Source of the DNA: Streptomyces sp. NBC_01233
GTDB lineage: Bacteria > Actinomycetota > Actinomycetes > Streptomycetales > Streptomycetaceae
Length of the DNA: 64,000 nucleotides
Direction of reading: 5' to 3'
NCBI RefSeq assembly: GCF_035989305.1
Contig: NZ_CP108514.1
Span: 2,852,501-2,916,500 of the forward strand
The stretch's first letter is position 1. Each line of letters begins with the position of its first letter. This document shows positions 44,679 to 52,453 of this stretch, piece by piece. A program made the translations under genes and the position numbers. The notes beneath the pieces were generated by a model. It saw only the letters and a program-made list of their open reading frames with translations. It did not search any database and was not told the DNA's origin.

Positions 44679-45085
44679 AGACGAGTCGGCCGGGCGGCCG
44701 CGTCGGGATCCTCAGATCCCGCCGAGGAACGTCCGGGCTCCACAGGGCAGGGTGGTGGGTAACGCCCACCCGGGGTGACCCGCGGGACAGTGCCACAGAA
44801 AACAGACCGCCGGGGACTTCGGTCCTCGGTAAGGGTGAAACGGTGGTGTAAGAGACCACCAGCGCCTGAGGTGACTCAGGCGGCTAGGTAAACCCCACCC
44901 GGAGCAAGGTCAAGAGGATCCGTCCCCGGACGGGTCTGCGCGAACGATCGAGGGCTGCCCGCCCGAGTTCGCGGGTAGACCGCACGAGGCCGGTGGCAAC
45001 ACCGGTCCTAGATGGATGGCCGTCTCCCCGGCGACCGCGAGGTCACCGGGCGACAGAACCCGGCGTACAGGCCGGCTCGTCTGCC
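44679..45085 (+). ncRNA. rnpB: RNase P RNA (class A)
   Basis: The catalytic RNA of RNase P, which matures tRNA 5' ends. Recognisable conserved parts are the P4 5' strand with gaggaacgtccgggctccac near 44730, the J3/4 to P10-11 segment with agtgccacagaaaacagacc, and the 3' region gacagaacccggcgtacagg. The terminal P1 strands (agacgag / ctcgtct) pair. The 3' 53 bases double as the attachment site of an integrated element, yet the RNA sequence is complete. A -10-like tagcat lies at 44661. It lies 74 bp from the divergent MerR gene. Confidence 0.96.
45033..45085 (+). repeat. attL: 53-bp rnpB 3' end
   Basis: The last 53 bases of rnpB, identical without mismatch to 55,972-56,024. This copy completes the functional RNA gene. 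The next bases differ between the two sites, so the repeat ends are exact. Confidence 0.95.
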
Positions 45086-45086
45086 C

Positions 45087-45121
45087 AACGGGCTCCTGAC
45101 CTGCCCAGGAGCCCGTTTTTT
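45087..45121 (+). terminator. Element-borne terminator for rnpB
   Basis: A 12-bp perfect stem (aacgggctcctg and complement), 7-base loop, then six Ts: a classical intrinsic terminator. It begins 1 bp beyond the attL repeat, so it belongs to the element and now ends rnpB transcription, and shields the convergent integrase gene. Confidence 0.9.
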
Positions 45122-45167
45122 CATGATCCAGAATCATCGTGGGCGGAATCTGGGGAGATCCACTTCC

Positions 45168-46463
45168 CTAGGAAGCTTCGGGGGGCTCGGCCTCTTCGGC
45201 CGGCACCATCCAGGCGCCCAGGGCCGCGAGCGCCCGGCGCCCCGACTTCGGCATGAAGTGCACGTAAGTCCTCAGCGTGAACGCCGGATCGGTGTGGCCC
45301 AGCCACGCAGCCAGCTGGGTAATGGTCTCACCCTCAGCCAGGACGACGCTAGCGAAGGTGTGCCGGGTGACGTGGAAGCCCTCCTCGCGCGGCATCTTCC
45401 ACGCCGTCCGCTTCCACGGCTTCTTACCCTTCCCCTGCACCCACTCATATTCGGGCTCCGGAATCACCTTCGCCCGGACGAGCGCGGGCTTCCAGTTCTT
45501 CTCGTCGAAGGTGCTGCGATTGATGGCTCCGCCGCCGGCACCGCCGGTCCTTGCGGTGGTCACTAGTAGACGTACTGTCCGTCTCGGGCGCTTCGCCCAC
45601 TCAAGATTGGGCCGGTCTGGATCCACCCAGGGCAGCGTCACCTCGATGGTCGGGAATACCTTGGCGTAATCCGTAATGGCGGCAGCCAGCTCCGGCGGGC
45701 ACGGAGCCGTTCGAGTCTTGTTTCCCTTCGGCGGTGCGAAGGCTGGCCGGCCGCCCACCAAGACGACCTGGCGCACGACGTTGATCTCGTCGCCGTTCAC
45801 GTCGTCCGGGGAGAAGCCGAAGCACTCCCCCTGCCGCAGGCCCGCGCCGACTGCCAGGTTCAGGAGGATGTCGTATCGTGACCCGAGGGCCTTCCGCATC
45901 GCGGCAACCGTCTCCTTGGCCCACGCCTGTGCCTTCGACGGCGGGGACGCAGGAGCCGACAGATCAGCGTCCCTGAAGGGGTTCTCGGGGATCCGCTTGG
46001 CTTTGTGCGCGGCCTGCATGATCGAGGAGAAGTGCCGCCACGTGGTGCGCACGGTGTTGACGTCGATGTCCTCTTCAACGCGGGTGAGCCAGCGCCGGAC
46101 TTCGTCGTGGCCGATGCGGTTCAAGGGCAGGTGCCCCACGTGGGGAAGGATGTGCCGAAAGACGCGGGATTTCATGGATTGCTTGGTGGTGGGCGGCTGC
46201 CGAAGGTTCGGCCACCAATGCGTCCGGACGTACTCGTCGAGAAGCATGTTGCCGTCACGCGGATCGTAGAAGGTCCCGCGGCTGGTATCGGTGGCGGAGT
46301 CCTTCAGCCACTTCTTGGCACCGTCCGGGCCTTCAAGCTTTTCGAAGCTGCGGTCGCGTGCGCCGGGGATCCCGGCCACCCGCCACCGCTTGCCCTGGCC
46401 GTGCCGTTCGGTCTCAACCCGCGTGGGCTTGCCCGTCTTCGGATACTGGATCCCCACCGGCAA
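45168..46463 (-). CDS. int: Tyrosine integrase of the rnpB element
   Basis: A 431-residue tyrosine recombinase. The N-terminal arm and core-binding region (about 25-150) is followed by the catalytic domain with the full set: Arg in GLRQGE, Lys in PKGNKTR, His-x-x-Arg in HVTRH, His in WLGHTDP and nucleophile Tyr in LRTYVHF. It presumably recombines the 53-bp rnpB site. The start is TTG 46463 (GTG 46457 is an alternative); an upstream stop limits the frame, so the usual arm-binding N-terminus looks short. The stop lies 83 bp from attL. Confidence 0.93.
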   Translation of the reverse strand: MPVGIQYPKTGKPTRVETERHGQGKRWRVAGIPGARDRSFEKLEGPDGAKKWLKDSATDTSRGTFYDPRDGNMLLDEYVRTHWWPNLRQPPTTKQSMKSRVFRHILPHVGHLPLNRIGHDEVRRWLTRVEEDIDVNTVRTTWRHFSSIMQAAHKAKRIPENPFRDADLSAPASPPSKAQAWAKETVAAMRKALGSRYDILLNLAVGAGLRQGECFGFSPDDVNGDEINVVRQVVLVGGRPAFAPPKGNKTRTAPCPPELAAAITDYAKVFPTIEVTLPWVDPDRPNLEWAKRPRRTVRLLVTTARTGGAGGGAINRSTFDEKNWKPALVRAKVIPEPEYEWVQGKGKKPWKRTAWKMPREEGFHVTRHTFASVVLAEGETITQLAAWLGHTDPAFTLRTYVHFMPKSGRRALAALGAWMVPAEEAEPPEAS

Positions 46464-46515
46464 CGACGCCGAGTACCTGCAGCTGTTCGCCTACGACAAG
46501 ACCCTCCGGGGCTGA
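46443..46515 (+). pseudogene. Remnant C-terminus of a phage-like gene
   Basis: Antisense to the integrase start, the plus strand reads YWIPTGNDAEYLQLFAYDK... to a TGA at 46513-46515, with strong coding bias and typical amino acid mix. Upstream in the same frame is only integrase antisense. This looks like the last 24 codons of a truncated phage structural or enzyme gene, followed by the exonuclease gene 10 bp later. Confidence 0.45.
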
Positions 46516-46525
46516 GAGGGTCGGC

Positions 46526-47095
46526 ATGCCGGGTATCGACTACGACCTTGAGTTCCTGGAAGACGGCCGCACGATCGAGCTGATCTCGATCGGCATGGTC
46601 TGCGACGACGGCCGCGAGTACTACGCGGTCAGCGCGGATCTCGGCGCCCGAACCTGGAGCGGCCGGCGGCTACGGCGCCGCATTCGGCAGCACGGCTGGC
46701 TCATGGCGAACGTCATCCCCGGCCTGCCGCAGGCCCACGGCGACTGGCGCAACCACATGCCGCAGTCCTGGCTGTTCAACTACGAGGACCCTGCGGTGAA
46801 GCCCCGCGCGCAGATCGCGGATGAGGTCATGGACTTCATCCGTGCGGCCGGTCCCAACGTCCAGCTGTGGGCGAACTACGGGGCCTACGACCACGTCGCC
46901 CTCGCGCAGCTGTGGGGCCGGATGATCGACCTGCCTGAGGGTGTCCCGATGTTCACCAACGACATCCAGCAGGAACGGTCCCGTCTCGGCCTCGCCTGGG
47001 ATGACCTGCCCCAGCAGGAGAGCGGCGAGCACAACGCGCTCGCCGACGCCCGCCACAACCAGACCGTCCGGCGCTGGCTCGCCGAACGCGCCTAG
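46526..47095 (+). CDS. 3'-5' exoribonuclease, DEDDh (Rv2179c/RNase AS-like)
   Basis: A 189-residue DEDDh exonuclease. Motifs are DLEFLEDG (Asp-x-Glu), NYGAYDHVAL (Asp) and HNALADARHN (His...Asp). Relatives degrade poly(A) or structured RNA and are common in actinophages and their hosts. ATG 46526 follows gagaggg. The next gene starts 12 bp after its stop. Confidence 0.85.
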   Translation: MPGIDYDLEFLEDGRTIELISIGMVCDDGREYYAVSADLGARTWSGRRLRRRIRQHGWLMANVIPGLPQAHGDWRNHMPQSWLFNYEDPAVKPRAQIADEVMDFIRAAGPNVQLWANYGAYDHVALAQLWGRMIDLPEGVPMFTNDIQQERSRLGLAWDDLPQQESGEHNALADARHNQTVRRWLAERA

Positions 47096-47107
47096 AAACG
47101 GATCGCC

Positions 47108-47464
47108 ATGCTCTTCAAGAGAGAACCTGCACTTTGGCTCGGCCTCGTCGCCATCGCCGTCAAGCTCCTCGCCGCGTTCGGCATGGACGTGTCCGCCGAG
47201 CAGCAGGCCGTCATCAACGCGGTCGCCGCTGCCCTTGTCGGCCTTGTCCTCGCCGTCATGGCGCACGACGCTGTCGGTGCCGCGGTCCTCGGTTTCGCCC
47301 AGGCCGCTCTCGCTCTGGCCGTGGGATTCGGCCTGGACTGGTCTGCTGAGCAGCAGGCTGTCGCCCTCGCCGCCGCTGCCGCCGTGGTGGCCATGTGGGA
47401 CCGGACGCAGATCACAGCGCCGGCGCCGGCCGCCGCGGTCGCCCGCCCGCTCTCGGGCGTGTAG
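47108..47464 (+). CDS. Holin-like membrane protein
   Basis: A 118-residue protein with three to four hydrophobic segments and a duplicated motif (SAEQQAVINAVAAAL and SAEQQAVALAAAAAV). This internal duplication and the Ala/Pro tail match small actinophage holins. Likely the membrane-pore part of a lysis module, though no endolysin gene remains. Confidence 0.65.
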   Translation: MLFKREPALWLGLVAIAVKLLAAFGMDVSAEQQAVINAVAAALVGLVLAVMAHDAVGAAVLGFAQAALALAVGFGLDWSAEQQAVALAAAAAVVAMWDRTQITAPAPAAAVARPLSGV

Positions 47465-47899
47465 GTGCGGTGCCGTGCGGTCCGGCGGCTCAAGCGCAGG
47501 CTCGGCCGCCGCGGCACCATCCTCACCTGCTACGGAGCCGTCTGGCTCCTCTACGGGTACGGGCAGCTGGTTACACCCCAGCCCGACCAGCGCGGCCTCA
47601 GGCTCGCCCTGTCGCTGATGCCTCTCGAAGTGTGGGGCTGGGGTTGGATAGTCGCTGGTGCGATAGCACTGGCGTGCGCGTGGGCTCCGCCGGGCCGCGA
47701 CGCTGTCGGCTTCGTCTCCCTGGTACTGATCGTGGTGCCATGGACGGCGACTTACCTGGTCGCCTGGCTGCTCGGGGATCTGCCCCGCGGCTGGGTGGCG
47801 GCAGCGATCTGGATGGTGATCACCGTCCCGGTCTTGGTCGTGGCGGGATGGCCAGAGCCGCCCCGCCGTAAGAGAGCGGAACCCCCTTATGAACCCTGA
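47465..47899 (+). CDS. Phage-type four-helix membrane protein
   Basis: A 144-residue membrane protein. A basic N-terminus (RLKRRLGRRG) is followed by four hydrophobic helices and a Pro/Arg tail. It abuts the holin-like gene (GTG at the base after its stop) and overlaps the next gene by 11 bp, so it belongs to the same phage-derived operon. Similar small membrane proteins occur after tail genes in streptophages; function unknown. Confidence 0.7.
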   Translation: MRCRAVRRLKRRLGRRGTILTCYGAVWLLYGYGQLVTPQPDQRGLRLALSLMPLEVWGWGWIVAGAIALACAWAPPGRDAVGFVSLVLIVVPWTATYLVAWLLGDLPRGWVAAAIWMVITVPVLVVAGWPEPPRRKRAEPPYEP

Positions 47900-48221
47900 C
47901 ACGTGGGTGCAGCTCGGCGCCGGTACAGCCACCACGGTTGCCGCCGCGTTCGTCGGCCGCGCGGCACGGCGGTCGAGGCGGCAGGAGAACCGCGACGACT
48001 TCACCACACTGAAGGACGCGCTGAACGAGCGGATCGACGACCTGAAGGAGGAGATGGAGGACCAGCGCAAGCTCGTCGGCGACCAGGCCGAAGCCCTCAG
48101 CTATCTCGTCGTCCGCGTCCGATCTCTCGTCGCCTACATCCGCAAGGCCGGCATGGAGCCGCCAGCGCCTCCGCCGATGTCAGATCGCGTCCGCGACTAC
48201 CTCCACCACATCGACGTGTGA
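47889..48221 (+). CDS. Phage-type single-helix protein with coiled coil
   Basis: A 110-residue protein with an N-terminal helix (about 8-25), a basic stretch (RAARRSRRQENR), a Glu/Lys coiled coil (about 38-75) and a Pro-rich C-terminus. The layout resembles phage holin partners or DUF2746-like proteins. Last gene of the plus-strand operon, with a hairpin 20 bp later. Confidence 0.65.
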   Translation: MNPDTWVQLGAGTATTVAAAFVGRAARRSRRQENRDDFTTLKDALNERIDDLKEEMEDQRKLVGDQAEALSYLVVRVRSLVAYIRKAGMEPPAPPPMSDRVRDYLHHIDV

Positions 48222-48240
48222 GAACTGGAGTGCGAGCAGC

Positions 48241-48266
48241 CCCCACCCGTGCGGTGGGGGCGTTTT
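48241..48266 (+). terminator. Intrinsic terminator of the phage-type operon
   Basis: A perfect 7-bp stem ccccacc / ggtgggg with loop cgtgc, then cgtttt. Confidence 0.8.
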
Positions 48267-48316
48267 GCTGTGCCCGGCGCGGGAATTGAGCCCAGATAAG
48301 ATGCCATATCCCCTGG

Positions 48317-49411
48317 TCAGCGCCGGAACTTGGGGACCACGTCCGCGAAGACGGCCTCGGCCGCGTCCACGTGGGCAGCGTTGCGCTGGCCCTTGTTCCG
48401 CCGGTCCCAGTAGCCGATGGTCGTACCCGGGTTGTCGTGATCGGCGAAGGCCTGGACCTCGGCGAGAGGCACGCCATCGTCGAGCATGTGCGTGATGCGG
48501 CTGGCCCGGAGGACGTGCGGGGTCAGCTTGCGCTCGGGCAGAACCCCAGCTTTGCGGCCCATGCGTGCGAGCATCCGGCCGACGTCGTGCCGGTCGAGCC
48601 GCCGCCCTTCGGAGTCCAGCAGCAGGGGGCCGGACTCGCGCCCCTCGGTGTGCTTGTCCAGGAGCTCGGCCACGGACAACGGCAACGGCAGGAGCCGCTC
48701 CTTGTTCTCCTTGCGCGTCACGTCCAGGTACGACCTGCGGCCCCGCTCGACCCGATCCGTTACGTCTGCGGCGCACATCTCGCCGATGCGGCCGGCGAGC
48801 GCGTACAGCAGCGTGACGACGAGCAGGTCGAACTCGTCCTTGGCCTCGGCGATGACCGCCTGGATCTCGGCGACTTCGAGGACCGGCGTGCTGCGGGAGG
48901 TGTTGCCGTTCTCGATCCGAGGGGTGTCGTCCTGCGTGACGGGGTTCCGGGGCAGGTCGATGCGCTCCGAGGCGTACACGTGCAGCGAGGAGAGCGCGCG
49001 CAGGTAGCGGGCGATCGTGGTGAGCGGGGTCCCCTTGGCCTCCTCTCGGATGCGCCAGGCGCGGATGTGGTCGCGGGTGAAAATGCCGAGGGCGAAGCGT
49101 TCGTGGCCGAGCTCTTGGGCGTAGGCGGCCCAGACTCGGCGGATGTCGTCGGCGTAAGCCCGCTTGGTGTTCACGCTGCTGCGACGGGTGGACGACAGCC
49201 AGTCGAGCATCATGATCCAGGTGTCGGCGGTGACGACCTCGGCGAGCATCTCGGCGCGCGGCCGGTAGATACGCTCCTGCCCCCGTCGCTCGACCTGGAC
49301 TTGGCCGAGGTCGTCCAGGAGCTTCTGGCGAACGACGTCGAACAAGCTGGAGCCGGGCAGGGCGATCGTGCGGGTCGTCGCCTGCTGCGGCAGGTACGGC
49401 GTCTCAGCCAC
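48317..49411 (-). CDS. Second tyrosine recombinase inside the element
   Basis: A 364-residue XerC/D- or phage-integrase-like recombinase. It has a core-binding SAM-like N-domain (about 60-165), then Arg in AGRIGEM, Lys in RKENKER, His-x-x-Arg in HVLRAS, His in FADHDNPG and Tyr in TIGYWDRR. It is unrelated in detail to the attL integrase and has no attachment-like repeats beside it. It overlaps the upstream 238-residue gene by 8 bp, so the pair is one unit. It might resolve or invert DNA, or be a nested relic. Confidence 0.88.
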   Translation of the reverse strand: MAETPYLPQQATTRTIALPGSSLFDVVRQKLLDDLGQVQVERRGQERIYRPRAEMLAEVVTADTWIMMLDWLSSTRRSSVNTKRAYADDIRRVWAAYAQELGHERFALGIFTRDHIRAWRIREEAKGTPLTTIARYLRALSSLHVYASERIDLPRNPVTQDDTPRIENGNTSRSTPVLEVAEIQAVIAEAKDEFDLLVVTLLYALAGRIGEMCAADVTDRVERGRRSYLDVTRKENKERLLPLPLSVAELLDKHTEGRESGPLLLDSEGRRLDRHDVGRMLARMGRKAGVLPERKLTPHVLRASRITHMLDDGVPLAEVQAFADHDNPGTTIGYWDRRNKGQRNAAHVDAAEAVFADVVPKFRR

Positions 49412-50120
49412 GCGGGCCGCCTACGAGTGCAGGCCCTTGGCGGGCGATGACCTCTCCGCCTGAAGCAATGAGCCTCAGCTTGGGGAACGCCTTCGGCTTC
49501 TCCTGCCCTGCGACCTCCGGCCACTCGTCGGCGGACAGCCCATACGACGGAGGCGTCCACCCCCTGGCGCCCACGGTGAGCTCCGTCGCCTTCTCGTACT
49601 TCGCCTGCCAGTTCCAGGTGAAGAACAGAGGGAGCAGGCCACCACGGTTCGGGATCGGCTCGGGCCGGACGGTGAAGCTGTGGCGCGCACGATCCCAGAT
49701 CGGCTTGGCGTACTCACGGCAGCGCGGCCGGTTGCAGAACCCCCAGGACCGGGACCAGCCCGTGGCAGGGTCGAACTCGCTGAAGCCGTGCATGGTCGTC
49801 CTGCCGCAGAGGCGGGGCGCGCGGATCATCGGAGCCTGGCAGCCAGTCGGGTCCCCGGCTTCGCTGATGCCGGAGTCGTAGCGCGGAGCGTCGTCGGCGA
49901 TGAGCTTCCACATGGTGCGGTTGTCGGCGTTCATCATGTCGCGGGTCCGGGCCCATGTGGTGAGGGTCGGGTCGTGGCGACGCGGGTCTCGAAGAGTGAC
50001 CCAGCCGAGGGAGAGAATGAGGTCTCGGGTGCCCTGAGGCATCCGGCGCTCGCCGTACACGCGTGCGGCAAGTTCGTCGTAGCGCAGCAATCCATCACGG
50101 TCGTCCGGGTGCTGATGCAT
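49404..50120 (-). CDS. Unrecognised Cys-motif protein paired with the recombinase
   Basis: A 238-residue protein of no family known to me. The N-terminus looks helical (LRYDELAARVYG). A central Cys set (TGCQAP, RLCGRTTM, WGFCNRPRCREY) could bind zinc, flanked by many Trp and Arg. ATG 50120 lies 6 bases after a tagaat -10-like element, so the mRNA may be leaderless. Co-transcribed with the recombinase, it may be its DNA-binding partner. Confidence 0.6.
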   Translation of the reverse strand: MHQHPDDRDGLLRYDELAARVYGERRMPQGTRDLILSLGWVTLRDPRRHDPTLTTWARTRDMMNADNRTMWKLIADDAPRYDSGISEAGDPTGCQAPMIRAPRLCGRTTMHGFSEFDPATGWSRSWGFCNRPRCREYAKPIWDRARHSFTVRPEPIPNRGGLLPLFFTWNWQAKYEKATELTVGARGWTPPSYGLSADEWPEVAGQEKPKAFPKLRLIASGGEVIARQGPALVGGPRG

Positions 50121-50177
50121 CCTCAAATTCTAACACTTAACAAGACGTTATGCGCTACCCACCCGAAGGAGGCTCCA

Positions 50178-50435
50178 GTGAACACTCCGATCGACATGCC
50201 CACCTCGTGGCTTGCCGAGCTAGACGAGGAGGCCCGGCGACGCGAGGACGAGATCGTGCGCTTCGTTCTCCAGCAGCCGGACTATCCGCCGCTGCCCGGC
50301 TGCCCCGAGTGTGACGTCCAGCCAACGGAGATCAGGCAGTGGGTTGAGGATCCCGTCTTCGACGTCGACGGCGTCTACGCCCAGGTGGGCTTCAAGCCCT
50401 GTGGTCATCTCTTCCGGGCGCGCACCGCCGTCTGA
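50178..50435 (+). CDS. Small Cys-rich phage-type protein
   Basis: An 85-residue protein with PGCPECDVQP near the middle and FKPCGHLF near the end (Cys-x2-Cys ... Cys-x-His), a probable zinc knuckle. A perfect aaggagg lies before GTG 50178. Divergent from the recombinase operon. Unknown role. Confidence 0.7.
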   Translation: MNTPIDMPTSWLAELDEEARRREDEIVRFVLQQPDYPPLPGCPECDVQPTEIRQWVEDPVFDVDGVYAQVGFKPCGHLFRARTAV

Positions 50436-50492
50436 CCGCCCTGCCACACTGGAGCCACCCTGCGCCAGGCCCCGACCGCCTGAGGCAGCAGA

Positions 50493-50524
50493 ACGCCCCC
50501 ACAGCCAGACGGCTGAGGGGGCGT
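50493..50524. terminator. Hairpin between convergent genes
   Basis: Arms acgccccc / gggggcgt with an inner agcc/ggct pairing lie between the small Cys-rich gene and the DUF4352 gene. Confidence 0.65.
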
Positions 50525-50537
50525 CGCGTGTTGCGGG

Positions 50538-51131
50538 TCAGGACACGTCGGCCCGGACCGACTTCCCGATCAGCCCGTCCGTGTACGTCACCGACTTCGC
50601 CGTCCACGACCCCTTTCCGGTGATCGCACCGGTCACGTTCTCGCCCGGCGCCAGCTCCACCGTGCCGATCTGGTCCTTGTCGACGGCGAGCTCCGCATTG
50701 TGCTTGGTGCCGTTCGTGTCGGTGATCGCAAAGTACAGCGGGTTCACGTTGATCGGCTTCGAGCTGTTGTTCGTGACCGTCACCGACACGCTCGTATAGC
50801 CGTCGCCCTGCGCCAACACCGTCTTCTTGAACTCCGCCTTCTTCGCCACGACGACGACCGCGGCCTTCTTCTCCGGCTCGGCAGGCTTCGACTCAGGCGC
50901 CTTCGCCGGCGCAGACGACGCGCCCGCGGCCGGTGCGGCCGGCTCCTTCGCGGTGTCGCTGCTCTCACCGCCGAGGAGCGCACCGATGATGCCGATCAGC
51001 ACGAACAGGCCGACGATGCCCAGACACGAGAAGCCGACGATCTTCCCCGCGCTGTTCTTCTTCGGCTGCGGCGGGGGCGGGTAGCCGTAACCGGGCTGCG
51101 GCTGGCCGGGCGGCGGGAACTGCTGCGACAT
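50538..51131 (-). CDS. DUF4352 membrane-anchored protein
   Basis: A 197-residue protein: Pro/Gln/Gly-rich cytoplasmic N-terminus (about 1-25), one transmembrane helix (about 30-50), Ala/Pro/Glu linker and an extracellular DUF4352 beta-sandwich (about 90-197; VSVTVTNNSSKPINVNP, AELAVDKDQIGTVEL). Similar proteins are common cargo on actinobacterial prophages; function unknown, perhaps surface modification. A chromosomal relative of the same domain is at 5.9-7.3 kb. Confidence 0.75.
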   Translation of the reverse strand: MSQQFPPPGQPQPGYGYPPPPQPKKNSAGKIVGFSCLGIVGLFVLIGIIGALLGGESSDTAKEPAAPAAGASSAPAKAPESKPAEPEKKAAVVVVAKKAEFKKTVLAQGDGYTSVSVTVTNNSSKPINVNPLYFAITDTNGTKHNAELAVDKDQIGTVELAPGENVTGAITGKGSWTAKSVTYTDGLIGKSVRADVS

Positions 51132-51311
51132 GGAAACCCCCAGGGGACGTGTGCAAGTCCGGTCACCGTATGCGCACAAGCGGACGTGCGGGCGCCGGTA
51201 TCCGAACCGTGACAATCGAAGATTCAACGACTCGGCAAGGGCCCGCCGTGCGTCGCGGGTCGAGTTACGTCGTCCGTCCTCAGTGAAGACCGATCCGCCG
51301 AGGAGGACACG

Positions 51312-51518
51312 ATGGAGTGCACGTTCTGCGGGATGCCACTGAAGGGCGCCGATCCGAAGGTCGTCTGGAGTGAAGGCGAGAACCGGGATCCGTTCTGCAA
51401 CGTCGAGTGCGAAGTGGCGGAGATCGTGGACAGGTCGATTGCGCAGGCTGCTCGATCGGCTGGTCGCCGCCGTGACCACTCGCTGTGCGGTGTAGCGCCG
51501 TGCAGCCACTGCCGCTAG
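51312..51518 (+). CDS. Small zinc-ribbon-like protein
   Basis: A 68-residue protein with CTFCGMPL at residue 3 and FCNVEC around residue 30, a typical treble-clef/MYND-like zinc ribbon, followed by a helix. A good gaggagg precedes ATG 51312. Lone gene; the 180 bp upstream hold only divergent promoters. Unknown role. Confidence 0.7.
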   Translation: MECTFCGMPLKGADPKVVWSEGENRDPFCNVECEVAEIVDRSIAQAARSAGRRRDHSLCGVAPCSHCR

Positions 51519-51601
51519 TTGTTCGGTTCGGTTGCCCGGCGCCGGACCGAACACTTCCGCCACACTGGTGCCCCGCTGTCGGATATGAGGGGCACAATGA
51601 T

Positions 51602-51952
51602 CTACTGCTCGACCGAAGCTTCCACCGGTGTGAGCTCGTTGTCCCCGTATGGGCGGCGCCGACGGGCCGGGTCGTTGTCCACGATGACGGCGTAGTCGCC
51701 CCATTCGTCGAGGGGCATGGCGATGGTGCCGAGGGTTCCGGCCGGAACGTGGAGGGCTCCGGGGAATATGTCGAGGGTGTCGACGGTGATGCGGACGCGT
51801 TGTCCCAGGTAGAACCGGCCGTGGTAGCCGGACTCGTGGTGTGCTCGGCGCTGCGCCGCCCAGTATTCGGCGATCAAGCGGAGGGGGACGGCGAGGTTGA
51901 GGGCCGGGGCCCACGGCTTGGTGGGTGTGGTCGACTCGGGCATCTTCTTCAT
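51602..51952 (-). CDS. Hypothetical protein divergent from RHH gene
   Basis: A 116-residue protein, rich in aromatic and charged residues (AVPLRLIAEYWAAQRRAHH, then a beta-rich YLGQRVRITVDTLDIF). Not recognised. ATG 51952 follows ggggag. Its promoter region contains one of the paired operator-like repeats, so it may be controlled by the RHH protein. Confidence 0.65.
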   Translation of the reverse strand: MKKMPESTTPTKPWAPALNLAVPLRLIAEYWAAQRRAHHESGYHGRFYLGQRVRITVDTLDIFPGALHVPAGTLGTIAMPLDEWGDYAVIVDNDPARRRRPYGDNELTPVEASVEQ

Positions 51953-51972
51953 TTCGTCTCCCCTGCCTGACC

Positions 51973-52059
51973 CTAGTTTCTGTAATACAAGAATGCTCCG
52001 ACCGTGACCTCTTGTCAAGCCTGAAGGGCAGGTGGATGCTAATTTCTGTATGACATCAA
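51973..52059. promoter_or_regulatory. Paired direct repeats, candidate RHH operator
   Basis: Two direct copies, ctagtttctgtaatacaaga (from 51973) and ctaatttctgtatgacatca (from 52039), share most positions and are 66 bp apart. They occupy the divergent promoter gap of the RHH gene and its neighbour in unusually AT-rich DNA. Confidence 0.6.
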
Positions 52060-52073
52060 CGAAGGAGGGGGAG

Positions 52074-52277
52074 ATGGTGGGACGACCTGCCACCGGGAAG
52101 ACGCCTGTCGTCTCGTTCCGCCCGCCCGTCGCACTCCGCGAGGAGCTCGACGCGCTGGCCGAGGCGGAGGGGCGAGCGAGGTCCGACGTCCTCATCGAGG
52201 CAGTGCACGACTGGGTACGGAAGAAGCGGCGCGAGCAGACCTCAGAGGCCTCAAATCCTGGCGCATTTGGCGCCTGA
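52074..52277 (+). CDS. Ribbon-helix-helix DNA-binding protein
   Basis: A 67-residue MetJ/Arc/CopG-type protein: beta strand TPVVSFRPP, helix 1 VALREELDALAEAEG, helix 2 ARSDVLIEAVHDWVRK. Such dimers repress their own promoter. ATG 52074 has a perfect aaggagg. No toxin gene is adjacent in the same operon. Confidence 0.85.
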   Translation: MVGRPATGKTPVVSFRPPVALREELDALAEAEGRARSDVLIEAVHDWVRKKRREQTSEASNPGAFGA

Positions 52278-52414
52278 CCGTCCTGACGCCCGCCCCCGCA
52301 TCCAGCTGGGGCAGGCGTTCCCGCGCCCAGGCCCATTGTCAGTGGGTGGAGCTAACGTGGACACATCAAATCCCCGAGTACGCGGGGGATGCTGCGGGCT
52401 GCAGCTGCACGGTC

Positions 52415-52446
52415 CCGCCCCACCGGAACAGCGCCCGGCGGGGCGG
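52415..52446 (-). terminator. Hairpin ending the minus-strand regulatory operon
   Basis: A 12-bp stem ccgccccaccgg / ccggcggggcgg with one mismatch, 8 bp beyond the 84-residue gene. Confidence 0.7.
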
Positions 52447-52453
52447 AGTGCTG

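Noticed and set aside
48222..50537. Second recombinase as the integrase of a nested element with its own direct repeats
   Set aside because: I compared the gaps on both sides of the module by eye and found no shared direct repeat longer than chance.
52074..52277. Classical toxin-antitoxin operon with the RHH protein as antitoxin
   Set aside because: No toxin-like gene follows in the same operon; the neighbour is divergent and unrecognised.
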